Shown: piece by piece, positions 24,614 to 33,600 of the stretch
How positions within the stretch are numbered: position 1 is the stretch's first letter
Layout: the number at the start of each line of letters is the position of its first letter
Source of the DNA: an uncultured Eubacteriales bacterium
GTDB taxonomy: Bacteria > Bacillota > Clostridia > Oscillospirales > CAG-272
Direction: 5' to 3'
Assembly (NCBI GenBank): GCA_934402395.1
Contig: CAKRTQ010000018.1
Coordinates: 1-46,594, forward strand
DNA length: 46,594 bases
Notes under the pieces: generated by a model
What the model was told of the DNA's origin: nothing
What the model saw: the letters and a program-made list of their open reading frames with translations, nothing else
The model's database searches: none
Made by a program: the position numbers and the translations under genes

Positions 24614-25525
24614 ATGGAAAGAGAAACAAAACGTACACCGCCGCGCCGGCAAAGCAGCGGGTCCGGCGGAAGAAACGGAAACAAAAAAGCCCAAAATCAA
24701 AAACGCTACCGCCACCCACACAGCCTGAAAACATCGGTGAGGGTATTCATAGCGGCTATGTGCGCGGTCCTTGCCATTCTGCTGGCAATTGTCGCGGCAT
24801 ATTACTGCGGATACCGGTACATCACCACGCGCCGCAATGACGGTGAGATAGTAAGATTTGTGGGCAGAGTGCGCGAAAGCGATGAACGCCCGATATCGGG
24901 CAGGCTGTTTTACTCAAACGGCATGACCGCGCGCATAAACACCGAAACGGGAATGATAGAATACTCAAACGGCGCCGTGTATCTCGGCGACATGGTTGAT
25001 TTTTACCGTCAGGGCAAGGGAACGCTCAAGCTCAAAAACGGCGACGAGTATACGGGCGAATTTGACAACGATGTAATAACCGGCAAAGGAACCTACCGGT
25101 TCGCCAACGGAGACATTTACGAGGGCGATTTTATTGCCGGCGTCAAAGAAGGCACGGGAAAGTACACCTACGCGGACGGCAGCGTCTACGAGGGCGGATT
25201 TTCCGGCGACCTGCGGCACGGCGAGGGCAAAATGACATGGAGCAACGGCGATTCATATGAAGGCGGCTTCCGCTTCGGACTCAAAAACGGCAAGGGACTA
25301 TACAAATTCTCAAACGGCGACAGCTACGAAGGCGATTTTGAGGACGATATGCGTCAGGGCGAGGGCGTATACAAATGGGTATCGACCGGCGAGACCTACA
25401 CCGGCAGCTTTCTGAAAGGAAATATGCACGGCTACGGGACATACACGTGGCAGGAGGGCAGGCAGTCGTACACCGGGTACTTTTATAACGGGAAGATAAC
25501 TGCCGTTGACCCGTACGGCAACTGA
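24614..25525 (+). CDS. MORN-repeat membrane protein
   Basis: A 303-residue protein with a basic N-terminal tail, one membrane helix at about 45-65 (VFIAAMCAVLAILLAIVAAY), and then about eight MORN repeats from about residue 115 to 298, each of about 23 residues with a Y-x-G-x-F ... G-x-G core (for example GDEYTGEFDNDVITGKGTY). MORN repeats form beta-hairpin stacks that bind lipids or proteins. The topology suggests extracytoplasmic repeats anchored by the helix. The start at 24614 is preferred over 24602 because GAGGA lies 5 bases ahead. MORN proteins are known from sporulating Firmicutes, but no role can be assigned. rbfA follows 20 bases later. Confidence 0.85.
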   Translation: MERETKRTPPRRQSSGSGGRNGNKKAQNQKRYRHPHSLKTSVRVFIAAMCAVLAILLAIVAAYYCGYRYITTRRNDGEIVRFVGRVRESDERPISGRLFYSNGMTARINTETGMIEYSNGAVYLGDMVDFYRQGKGTLKLKNGDEYTGEFDNDVITGKGTYRFANGDIYEGDFIAGVKEGTGKYTYADGSVYEGGFSGDLRHGEGKMTWSNGDSYEGGFRFGLKNGKGLYKFSNGDSYEGDFEDDMRQGEGVYKWVSTGETYTGSFLKGNMHGYGTYTWQEGRQSYTGYFYNGKITAVDPYGN

Positions 25526-25545
25526 ATCTGAAACGGAGAAATCAA

Positions 25546-25893
25546 ATGGCAAATTACAGACGCGGAAGAATAAACGAAGAAACAGTGCGCGTGATGGCTG
25601 AACTTCTGCGCGAGGTCAAAGACCCGCGCGTGTCGGATGCATTTATAAGCATAACGGCGGCAGACGTAACGCCCGATCTCAAATACGCAAAAATATACTA
25701 TTCGGTACTCGGCGGCGAGCATGATGCCGATGAAATGAAGCGTATAGCACAGGGACTGCGCTCGGCAACAGGCTTTTTGCGGCGCGGAATGGCAGAAAAG
25801 ATGAATATGCGCATCACGCCCGAGCTGCATTTTATTCCGGACAGCAGCGCGGCAAACGGAGCGCATATCGCATCGCTGCTTTCAAATCTTTAA
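25546..25893 (+). CDS. rbfA: Ribosome-binding factor A
   Basis: A 115-residue 30S-maturation factor with the KH-like RbfA fold. RRGRINEETVRVMAELLRE and VKDPRVSDAFISITAADVTP match the family start, followed by KYAKIYYSVLGG, then LRSATGFLRRGMAEKMNMR and TPELHFIPDSS, the most conserved RbfA stretch. It has the usual length. GGAGAAATCAA precedes the ATG. Its usual partners (nusA, infB, truB) are not here, so its position at the end of the parAB-MORN run is unusual. Confidence 0.93.
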   Translation: MANYRRGRINEETVRVMAELLREVKDPRVSDAFISITAADVTPDLKYAKIYYSVLGGEHDADEMKRIAQGLRSATGFLRRGMAEKMNMRITPELHFIPDSSAANGAHIASLLSNL

Positions 25894-25909
25894 AACAAAA
25901 ACGGATACG

Positions 25910-25949
25910 GTGCGCCGTTCTCTCGCCATATGGCGGTGGGACGGCGCAC
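25910..25949. terminator. GC-rich hairpin after rbfA
   Basis: GTGCGCCGT (25910-25918) pairs with ACGGCGCAC (25941-25949); a second palindrome CGCCATATGGCG lies within the loop. No T-run follows, so termination is likely but not certain. Confidence 0.4.
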
Positions 25950-26011
25950 TTATTCGTTCCGTCACACAGACCTCCCGGCGAGGATAGGCAGCAACAAAAA
26001 TCCTTGAACGG

Positions 26012-26073
26012 TTTGTACCGATTTCGGTACATCGGTACATCATGACGTTTGCCGTTCACAATTGGTACAAACG
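26012..26073. promoter_or_regulatory. GGTAC-box cluster, possible operator
   Basis: GTTTGTACCGAT (26012-26023) is matched at 11 of 12 bases by ATTGGTACAAAC in reverse complement (26062-26073), with two further CGGTAC boxes between them. It lies about 140 bases upstream of the secreted-protein promoter in a 505-base gap that has no gene. A regulator-binding array is an inference. Confidence 0.4.
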
Positions 26074-26213
26074 CAAACCCTCTGTCAATACATATAAGGA
26101 TAGTGTTTCCATCAGTATACACATTTTTTAATTTTCCGTGGGCAATAATACCGTCATTTTTCACAAAATTTGATCCAAAACAGTTTTTTCCATCAAAAAT
26201 ACGGTAAAGGGGC

Positions 26214-26242
26214 TTGATTTTCAAAATGGTTTGTGGTATAAT
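26214..26242 (+). promoter_or_regulatory. Sigma-A promoter of the secreted-protein cassette
   Basis: TTGATT (26214-26219) and TATAAT (26237-26242) with a 17-base spacer. It leaves an untranslated leader of about 150 bases with imperfect GC-rich hairpins. The GTGGTATAATG around the -10 is identical in the promoter at 42275-42303. Confidence 0.75.
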
Positions 26243-26398
26243 GTTTCCACTTACAAGGGAGGAGTGCGCCGGGTTCCCAACGGTTCCGGGATGCGCGTAT
26301 CCCTGTGTGACGTGCGGCGATGCAAACAATGTGCAAACCAAACAAATAAGAACGCACGGCTCACAACTAATATCACAATATATTTGAGGGGGAAAAAA

Positions 26399-29305
26399 AT
26401 GATTCAAACAAAGCGTATAGTCTCGCTTGTGCTTGCATTGCTTTTGTCGGTGTCAATGTTTTCCTTTGCGGTAGCCGCACAGGATGCCGATGCTCCGCTC
26501 GCCGGCGCACCTGCAGCACAGGACACAGACGACAGAGAATCGACGGTAGATGGACTCGTGCTGTCAAAGAGGTACGATCCCGACTCCGGCAAACTGATAC
26601 TCGAAGCATATGTCACCGGCGAGAGCCAGACACAGCTCATCACCGAACCCGTGGATATAGCATTTGTACTTGATGTTTCCGGGTCGATGGATGAATACAT
26701 TGAAGTTGCAGATGGATACAGCGAATTTTCAAATCTCGACACGGTATACGGCGGTGCAGAAGGTATATACGAAGCAAACTTCAAGGGTATTGCTGGTTTT
26801 TTTGCAGGCTACTATCCACTGCGATACAACTCCGAGAAATCAGTTTGGGAATATTATAAGGCCACAGACATTGGAGGTTCCAAAGGATGGACTGAGGTCG
26901 AAAGCAACACGTTTACAATTAAGAAAGCTCGTATAACCAAGCTCAACGCAATGAAAATTGCGACAAAGCGTTTTATTGACGCAACCTTGAAAACATCTCC
27001 CGACAGCAGTATTTCAATAATCAAATTTGCCGGAAATAAAAACACATCTGTAGGAAACGGCAGATATAACGACAGCAATACCGATAAAGGTTGGTCCAAC
27101 TACTCGCAGATCGTGCATGAGCTTGCGCGGGTAGACGCCAATGTCAACGGTCTCAAAAATGCGATCTCCGCGCTTGAAGCAAGCGGAGCAACGCAGGCAG
27201 ATTTCGGTATGCAGCTGGCGCAGAACGATCTTGCCTCAAGCACGCGCAAGAAAGTAGTCATCATGTTCACCGATGGTGACCCCACGGCATCCAGCAGCTT
27301 CCAGACTGCCGTTGCCAATGACACAATAACCGCAGCAAAAGCACTCAAGGATAATCAAACCACAGTCTATACTGTCGGATGCTTCAGCAGCAATCCCTCG
27401 GATACAAGCAACACAGGGAAGTACATGAACTACGTTTCCTCTAACTATCCGAACGCGACGAGCATGACATCCCCCGGCGCTGCAGTATCGGATATGCGTT
27501 ACTGCGAGACCGTAACAACGAGCGCCGACCTGACCGGTATATTCCACAAGATAAGCCAGGAGACCGGCGGTGCGAAAATTCTGAACCTCGGAACCGCAAC
27601 CACGCTCCGCGATATCGTTGCAGGCGACTTCTACATTCCCGGAACCACCGGTAACTACGAGGTAACAGTCAACACCTACACATATGCGGGCAATAACAGC
27701 TGGGCAAAAGATGCTGTCACGGATGCCAACATTAAAGTCAATGTGGAAGAGAGCGATGGCAAGGGCAGAGACGTTACCGTGACCGGCTTCGATTACAGCG
27801 CAAACTGGGTCGGTGACCAGGGTTCTCAGCCGCACGGCAAAAAGCTCGTACTTGAAATAAAGATCGAACTTGACGAAAACAGCACCGCATGCGGAGAGAC
27901 CGACACCAACTCGCCGGGCTCCGGAATATACGATTCGGAAGACAATCTTGTCGAGCATTTCGAAAGCGGCAAATACTACATTCCCTATTTTGAGATCGTT
28001 CACGAACACGACGGCAAGATCGAGCAGATCCAGCTGAGAAAGTACAACGATTCAAAGCTCAACATAACCGAAAAGGTTGAAAAAGGTTATCTCTACGGCG
28101 GGACCTTCAGCGATGCCAACCGTACGGTCGTTGCTGATTTCAACGGCGGTGATCCCACTGCATTTATGCCCGTAGACGGCAAGACCTACTATCTGCACGA
28201 GGTAGGAGAGCAGTATCTGGCGCCCAAGAACTACATCGTGTGGGATTCCACCGGCGCGCTTTACAGCTACTATATGTTTGCTACGGTAGACAGCAAAAAC
28301 TATAAAGAAGTCGGTTTTGAGTACAGCTATGCCAACGACATAGCAAAAACACCGCTTCCCGTTCCCACGATCTATGAAACCGTTGCGGTAAAGAAATGGA
28401 AAAATCAGGTTCTCACCGATTATCAGACTCTTTACGTCCAGAATGGTAATCTCACGGTCGCACTCGGAGGCACAGCACCGACAGAACGCGACATTGGCTA
28501 CCTCGTCATGAGTCAGGTCAATGTGGATAAGCTCAAAGCCAACGAGCTTGAATTCACTCCTTATTGGATAACGCTTGACAACGTAAAGGTATACGCCAAG
28601 GACACGCGCACCTGCCAGTATAAGCCCAAAGAAATACAACAGAATTCGGTCCAAGTGAGCTCTATGACGAATGGTGTTGAACCGACCTATGTTTCTAAGG
28701 CTGCTACAAATATGCTCAGAGCAAAAGCTGCATATGTTGTCGGCGACGGCAAGATCGGCGTAACGATAGTTGACGGCGATACCACTACCGAAATGAGAGT
28801 GGCTCACGGCGACCTGAGAGAGACCGTAAGCTACAACGGCTCCGAGGGCAAGGTATTTGCCGGTTGGTATACCGATGAGGCTATGACCGTTCCCGCGGAT
28901 CTCGGTAATGTGGATTCCGATATCACTCTCTACGCCAAGTATGTCAGCGATTCTTTCCTCTCGGTAAAATACATCGAGCGCCGCTTTATCCGCGTGCGCG
29001 GGATCTACCTCGCATCTGCGGTCGACAGTAACGACTTTGCCGAGACAGGCTTCATTATAAACGGTGAAAAACTCACAGTCAGCCGTTACAGCTATACCGA
29101 CCACCTCGTGTTCATGAGCACACGCGCGCTGTTCGGTAAAGGCGTTGCCGACGATTCATCCATGATGACAGCAGCTGTCTCATTTGATGGCTCGGCAAAC
29201 GGCGACAAAATCACCGTTACACCTTATTGGATCACACCCGACGGAACCACCGTCATGGGCGAGACCCGCACGCTTACCTACCACACCTATTGGGTGGAAG
29301 GCTGA
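26399..29305 (+). CDS. Secreted von Willebrand factor A domain protein
   Basis: A 968-residue exported protein. Residues 1-27 are a signal peptide ending FAVAA. A VWA domain lies at about 85-350: the MIDAS motif is DVSGSM with Asp92, Ser94 and Ser96, and MFTDGDP at about 290 is the later metal-site Asp; such domains bind proteins or matrix. After a beta-rich middle, the C-terminal 400 residues (from about 565, LYGGTF) match the end of the SGNH protein encoded at 30634. That part has an InlB-type repeat (FAGWYTDEAMTVPADL, about 819) and ends TYWVEG. No LPxTG motif or C-terminal membrane anchor is seen, so attachment is unknown. The start at 26399 is fixed by GAGGGGG; the open frame to 26231 runs through the promoter. 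A 66-residue peptide gene follows 14 bases later. Confidence 0.88.
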   Translation: MIQTKRIVSLVLALLLSVSMFSFAVAAQDADAPLAGAPAAQDTDDRESTVDGLVLSKRYDPDSGKLILEAYVTGESQTQLITEPVDIAFVLDVSGSMDEYIEVADGYSEFSNLDTVYGGAEGIYEANFKGIAGFFAGYYPLRYNSEKSVWEYYKATDIGGSKGWTEVESNTFTIKKARITKLNAMKIATKRFIDATLKTSPDSSISIIKFAGNKNTSVGNGRYNDSNTDKGWSNYSQIVHELARVDANVNGLKNAISALEASGATQADFGMQLAQNDLASSTRKKVVIMFTDGDPTASSSFQTAVANDTITAAKALKDNQTTVYTVGCFSSNPSDTSNTGKYMNYVSSNYPNATSMTSPGAAVSDMRYCETVTTSADLTGIFHKISQETGGAKILNLGTATTLRDIVAGDFYIPGTTGNYEVTVNTYTYAGNNSWAKDAVTDANIKVNVEESDGKGRDVTVTGFDYSANWVGDQGSQPHGKKLVLEIKIELDENSTACGETDTNSPGSGIYDSEDNLVEHFESGKYYIPYFEIVHEHDGKIEQIQLRKYNDSKLNITEKVEKGYLYGGTFSDANRTVVADFNGGDPTAFMPVDGKTYYLHEVGEQYLAPKNYIVWDSTGALYSYYMFATVDSKNYKEVGFEYSYANDIAKTPLPVPTIYETVAVKKWKNQVLTDYQTLYVQNGNLTVALGGTAPTERDIGYLVMSQVNVDKLKANELEFTPYWITLDNVKVYAKDTRTCQYKPKEIQQNSVQVSSMTNGVEPTYVSKAATNMLRAKAAYVVGDGKIGVTIVDGDTTTEMRVAHGDLRETVSYNGSEGKVFAGWYTDEAMTVPADLGNVDSDITLYAKYVSDSFLSVKYIERRFIRVRGIYLASAVDSNDFAETGFIINGEKLTVSRYSYTDHLVFMSTRALFGKGVADDSSMMTAAVSFDGSANGDKITVTPYWITPDGTTVMGETRTLTYHTYWVEG

Positions 29306-29319
29306 AGGGAGGCACACAC

Positions 29320-29520
29320 ATGGGACAGGATTTTAATATTTACGATGCATCGATCTATGATATTTTGGTCGGCGGCAACGGCGAGATAGTCGTACCGTCC
29401 GGCGGAGGTGCCGCCGTATCGAGTCTGATCCCGGGCGGCGAGCCGGTATATACTACCACTCTTCCCGGCGGAAAAACCGTTACCGTTGACGATCACGGCA
29501 ACATATTGAACGTCAACTGA
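29320..29520 (+). CDS. 66-residue Gly-rich peptide, possible modified-peptide precursor
   Basis: A short gene with a strong ribosome site (GGGAGG, 7 bases ahead of the ATG). The product has no signal peptide, no Cys and few Lys. It starts MGQDFNIYDASIYDILVGG, has Gly-Gly pairs in LIPGG and TLPGG, and ends DDHGNILNVN. It resembles no family I know. A terminator lies just after it, and next come an HPr-kinase-like gene and a PqqD-like gene, the kind of proteins that handle ribosomal peptide precursors. The Tyr- and Asp-rich N-terminus could serve as a leader and the Gly/Thr-rich end as a core (inference). A small structural partner of the VWA protein is the main alternative. Confidence 0.65.
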   Translation: MGQDFNIYDASIYDILVGGNGEIVVPSGGGAAVSSLIPGGEPVYTTTLPGGKTVTVDDHGNILNVN

Positions 29521-29533
29521 CCGACCGGATACA

Positions 29534-29576
29534 GGGGGTGTTAAAAAACTCAAAGCGGGTTTTTTAACAGCCCCCT
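29534..29576. terminator. Near-palindromic terminator between the peptide gene and the kinase gene
   Basis: GGGGGTGTTAAAAAACTC and GGGTTTTTTAACAGCCCCC pair with one bulge. No promoter is visible between it and the next start (29596), so the kinase and PqqD genes would depend on read-through and be expressed less than the peptide. Confidence 0.75.
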
Positions 29577-29595
29577 TGTCTGGTTTTTGGAGAAT

Positions 29596-30324
29596 ATGAG
29601 AATTACTATAAAACTTGCGGGCATTCCGGTGGAGATAGTGCTTGAATGGAAAAATTATTTTCCTTTATTTTCCGCATGGAGCACCGATGAACCGCCGCTT
29701 CTGACCGCGCGCGCCGATCCGCATGAAACCGCTTTGGCGCGACAGGTGTTTCCGCCGGAGTCAACGCCGCATTATATTGAGCACATGGTGCTTTCGGCTG
29801 CGGTCTCCGATGCGCTTATACCGCACGGGCGGGTGATTTTTCACGGCGTTGCCTTCCGGTTCCGGGACATGGCATGGCTTATAACCGCGCCGAGCGGCGT
29901 GGGAAAAACCACGCTTTATCTGAACCTCAAGCTCTCCTTTGGCGATGAGATCGAAATGATAAACGGCGACAAACCGATACTCTGTTTTGGCAATGACGGA
30001 GGCGGAATTACGGTGCATCCATCGCCGTGGAACGGTAAGGAATGCATGGGGCAGCGCATTTCCGCTCCGCTCGGCGGGATCATTCTGCTCTCACGCGGCG
30101 AAAACACAATGCGGCTAGCCGACATGGGCGAGGCAGTGGACGATATATTCCGTCAGTTCATTTTCACGCCCGAATCGCGTGAACATGCACTTGAGGTGGC
30201 AAAGCTTGAAGATCGGCTTTTGCGCACTGTTCCGATATGGCGGCTTGAAAGCCGCGGCGACACGGCATCTGCCGCGCTTTGCCGCGAAACAATAAAAAAT
30301 TACGGAAAAGGAGCTTCGGTGTGA
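29596..30324 (+). CDS. HPr-kinase-like P-loop protein (ScmC-like)
   Basis: A 242-residue protein with the layout of HPr kinase/phosphorylase relatives. The P-loop APSGVGKTT lies at residues 98-106 with Lys104, after the strand MAWLITAP, and MINGDKPIL follows where the family has its acidic loop. Such stand-alone HprK-like proteins occur in peptide-modification cassettes, for example lasso-peptide kinases and the ScmC protein of SynChlorMet loci, where they phosphorylate or otherwise handle a peptide. The classical HprK N-terminal domain is absent. ATG at 29596 has GGAG only 3 bases ahead; a TTG at 29587 is a less likely start. Its stop overlaps the PqqD-like start (TGATG), so the two proteins are probably made together. 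Confidence 0.72.
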   Translation: MRITIKLAGIPVEIVLEWKNYFPLFSAWSTDEPPLLTARADPHETALARQVFPPESTPHYIEHMVLSAAVSDALIPHGRVIFHGVAFRFRDMAWLITAPSGVGKTTLYLNLKLSFGDEIEMINGDKPILCFGNDGGGITVHPSPWNGKECMGQRISAPLGGIILLSRGENTMRLADMGEAVDDIFRQFIFTPESREHALEVAKLEDRLLRTVPIWRLESRGDTASAALCRETIKNYGKGASV

Positions 30325-30614
30325 TGGCAACATCCGAATACAAGATCCTGCCCGGCGTGGTCCTTACCACTGTGTGCGATGAAAGTATGCTTGTCGCAAC
30401 GGGCGAGGCGCGCGGGAAGGTTCCGTACGTAAACAAAATAAACAAACCGGGGGCTTATTTCTGGCGCATGATGGAGTCGGGGCTCGGCATCAATGAGATC
30501 GCGGCACGCACCTCTCACGAATGCGGCGTGACCGAAGCCGACGCCCGTAAAGCCTTTTTGAAATTCGCGCAGATGCTCTGCTCTGCCGGATATATTGAAC
30601 TAACTCAGGACTGA
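30324..30614 (+). CDS. PqqD-family peptide-recognition protein
   Basis: A 96-residue protein with the PqqD pattern: a beta-strand start YKILPGVVLTTVCDESMLVA, then KINKPGAYFWRMMESG (hydrophobic-Asn-x-x-Gly-x-x-W/F), then helices IAARTSHECGVTEADARKA and KFAQMLCSAGYIEL. PqqD-like domains (RRE fold) bind leader peptides and present them to modifying enzymes. The start at 30324 is coupled to the kinase stop; GTG at 30321 is an alternative and AAAAGGAG serves either. No radical SAM enzyme, peptidase or exporter is in the window, so the modifying partner could be the adjacent HprK-like protein itself. Confidence 0.8.
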   Translation: MATSEYKILPGVVLTTVCDESMLVATGEARGKVPYVNKINKPGAYFWRMMESGLGINEIAARTSHECGVTEADARKAFLKFAQMLCSAGYIELTQD

Positions 30615-30633
30615 AAAATTCGAGGGATCCGAA

Positions 30634-33600
30634 ATGAAACAGACAAAAAAATTACTTGCGATCATTCTTGTTCTTGCAATGATACTGCCGGCTGCGGTTT
30701 TTGCAGTACCCGCAGGCGCAGCCGAAGGCGAGCCCAACTGGGTCGCCGCATGGCACGGCAGCATACTTAACGTCTGCGAGGGCAGCCAGGCGGAAGAAGC
30801 GATAAACAGCATAGAATCGCTTTCGCCTTCAAAAAAAGGTACATTCCGCATTCAGCTTGCCACATCGCTCGGCGGTAAGGAATTCCGTCTCAGACTCAGC
30901 AACAAATTCGGCACCGGCGATATCACTGTCGGCGGCGTGAGCGTTGCCTTGCAGGGCAAATATGCACTCAGCAGTCAGGATAATTCCACGCGTGTTGACG
31001 CGAAGAATGCCTACGGCAGAGAGAGCTTCAAGATCCCGCAGGGCGGCAGCGAGACGGTCTTCTTCACTATGAAGAACGAGATCCCCGCCGGAAGCTCGCT
31101 CATCATCAATATTTACTGTGAAAGCACAACCTCTGTCCGCGATTTTGCCCTCACCGGCGGTACCGCGTGGTTCCAGAGCAGTTTGATTCTTTCGAAAGAC
31201 TTCCGCAAAGATGAAACTCTTTCTGCGATAGGCAACAGAGCGAACCTTGTTTCCATAAACGAGGGCGAGGGCGACTACAATCTGCTTCCGCTTGTTGAAG
31301 AACTTGATGTAAAAGCCTCTTCCGACGCGTATTCGGTCGTTTTTATAGGCGACTCCACCATAACCAACTCGATCCCCGACATGGTCGAGGAAAATCTGCG
31401 CCGCGCGGGAATATACAATGTTTCGGTAGTTTCCTCCGCTATCAAGGGCAACGAGCTTCTGCAGGACGGCGCGGGCAAGCTTCAGGGTCCGCTTGAGGGC
31501 GATGCGGTCATCACGCGTATCGATAACGATGCTTTCGCAGTTGCGGGAGTCAAAAAGGTGTTCGTAAAAATCGGTGCAAACGATATCCTTCACCCCATGC
31601 TCAGCGATCTTGCCGACTGGTACAACCATTCCTCAACGCGTCCTGACGGCTATACGCCCACGGCAGAGGATATAATCGGCGGGCTTGAAAAGCTCATCGG
31701 CAAAGCAAATGCGGCAGGCGTTGAAATTTATTTTTCCGATATCAACCCCATGCTCGGCTACACGCGCGGAGGCGGTCTTAACTGGACTCTTGATATGGCG
31801 CAAAACGCCAACGGCATACGCGAAGCCGTAAACGCCTGGCTTGCCGGAAATACCGACAAATATGCCGGCTATGCTCCCTTCTCCGCCGCAGTCGGCGCCG
31901 ACTACACGATCGGCGGCGTAACATTTGCGGGCGGTCAGATCGATGACAGATATGCGACCGACAAGGTACACCCCTCCCCGCTCGGAATGCAGACCGAGGC
32001 TGACCTTGTGCCCATCTCATGGTTCGGCAGCACTGAGGACACCGCCGAAAACCGCGCGTCTGTCAAAAATATATGGGTCGCTTCCAATTCCCTGCCGAAA
32101 AACGGCAAATGGATGATCTCAAGCGGCTCCGGCAACGGCATAAAAAATACCGTAGGACAGCGCGGCAGCGTTTATCTTCTGGCGGTAAACGGAGGCAGCA
32201 TATCCCAAAATGTCGCAGCTATACGCCGCGGAACGACCGCAGCACCGTATATCGTTATGACCGACGCGCTGTCCGGCGCTGTGTTCGTACGCTACGGCTA
32301 CGGCACAAGGATCTACTGGCGTAACAGCGAAAGCGGTAAATTTGTTGCATTTGACTACAATATTGGCAACGAGCAGACGGTCGGACTTACCGACAGTCAG
32401 CCGCAGCACAGCGTCCTGTCCGGCGGCGCTGACGGCTTTTACACTTTCAACACGACCTCCGCTGTGTGGAGCGCCGATCCGTGGGAGCTTTCCATGCACT
32501 TCGGCGCCGCATCCGGCATATCAGATGACAAATATCTTGTATATGAAAACGGAAAATTCCGCGCATATAAGGGAACGGGCGGCTCGCGCGGCGGCAACGG
32601 CAACGGCACCGTAACATATCTCAGCGCGGTCGATTCGGTAAATACCGTGGCTGAAGCGATACTCGGCGCGGCGGCAACGTTTACAAACGGTGCGGCGGGC
32701 ACAGTCGTACCGGTAGGCTTCCGGTTTACCGACGATCTTAAAAACAACAGCGCGACCCTTTCAAATTCAACTCCCGCCAACACTAACAGCTTTACATTCG
32801 ACGGCAATGCCGACATTGCATCGCTTCTCTTTACCGGATATGCTTACGGCGGCGGAATGACTGTTTCCTGCGTATCCGACAACACCGGTGTTGCGGCATA
32901 CGATCCCGAAGCGCGCTGCGTAAAGCTCGGCGGCGCGTTCGGCACGGCATACCTTACATGGACCTTCTCATGGGTCGAGGCGGACGGCGCGGAATACTCA
33001 ATGACCGTCAGGACCACAGTGACCAACGGCGGCGGCAAATTCACGATCGTCCACACCGACGGCACGAAGAATGAATACGATGCGACTCCGAACTTTAACA
33101 TCGCCGCCTGCGTTGCCGACGGCATGCTGTACGGCGGAACATTTGCCGATGCAGACCACAGCAAGGTCGCCGAGCTTGACGGCGATCCCACATGCTTCAT
33201 GCCGCAGGCAGATGCGACCTACTACCTCCGCGAGGTGAGCGCAAATTATCTCGCACCCAAGAGCATTACGCTCTGGGACGGAACAAAGACTATCGTTGCG
33301 GTCCGTCTGCTTTCCACCGTTGACAGCCTGAAATACAGGTCGGTCGGATTTGTGATCGACGGCGAGGAATTCGAGGTCGCCGGCAATACCGTCTGGGAGA
33401 CGGTGAATGTCACTCAAAGCGGAAAGGTCAAACAGAGACTTTACGCGGGGGCTGATGGCAAACTCGCCGTAGAAACCGGAAGCGGCGATATCACCGACCG
33501 CACCGGCTATGTTTCGATGCTCACACTGCCGGATGCTCTGTTTGAAAAAATGAAGTCCGACAGCATTACATACACCCCCTACTGGATTACACTTGACGGC

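Noticed and set aside
26243..26398. Possible riboswitch in the 150-base leader
   Set aside because: No known riboswitch core (for example the c-di-GMP GEMM core) could be matched; only imperfect hairpins are seen.
28052..29104. 350-residue open frame on the minus strand, plus a 257-residue one at 27236-28009
   Set aside because: They lie antisense to the VWA protein gene, have no ribosome site and no recognisable motif, and reflect the codon bias of the real gene.
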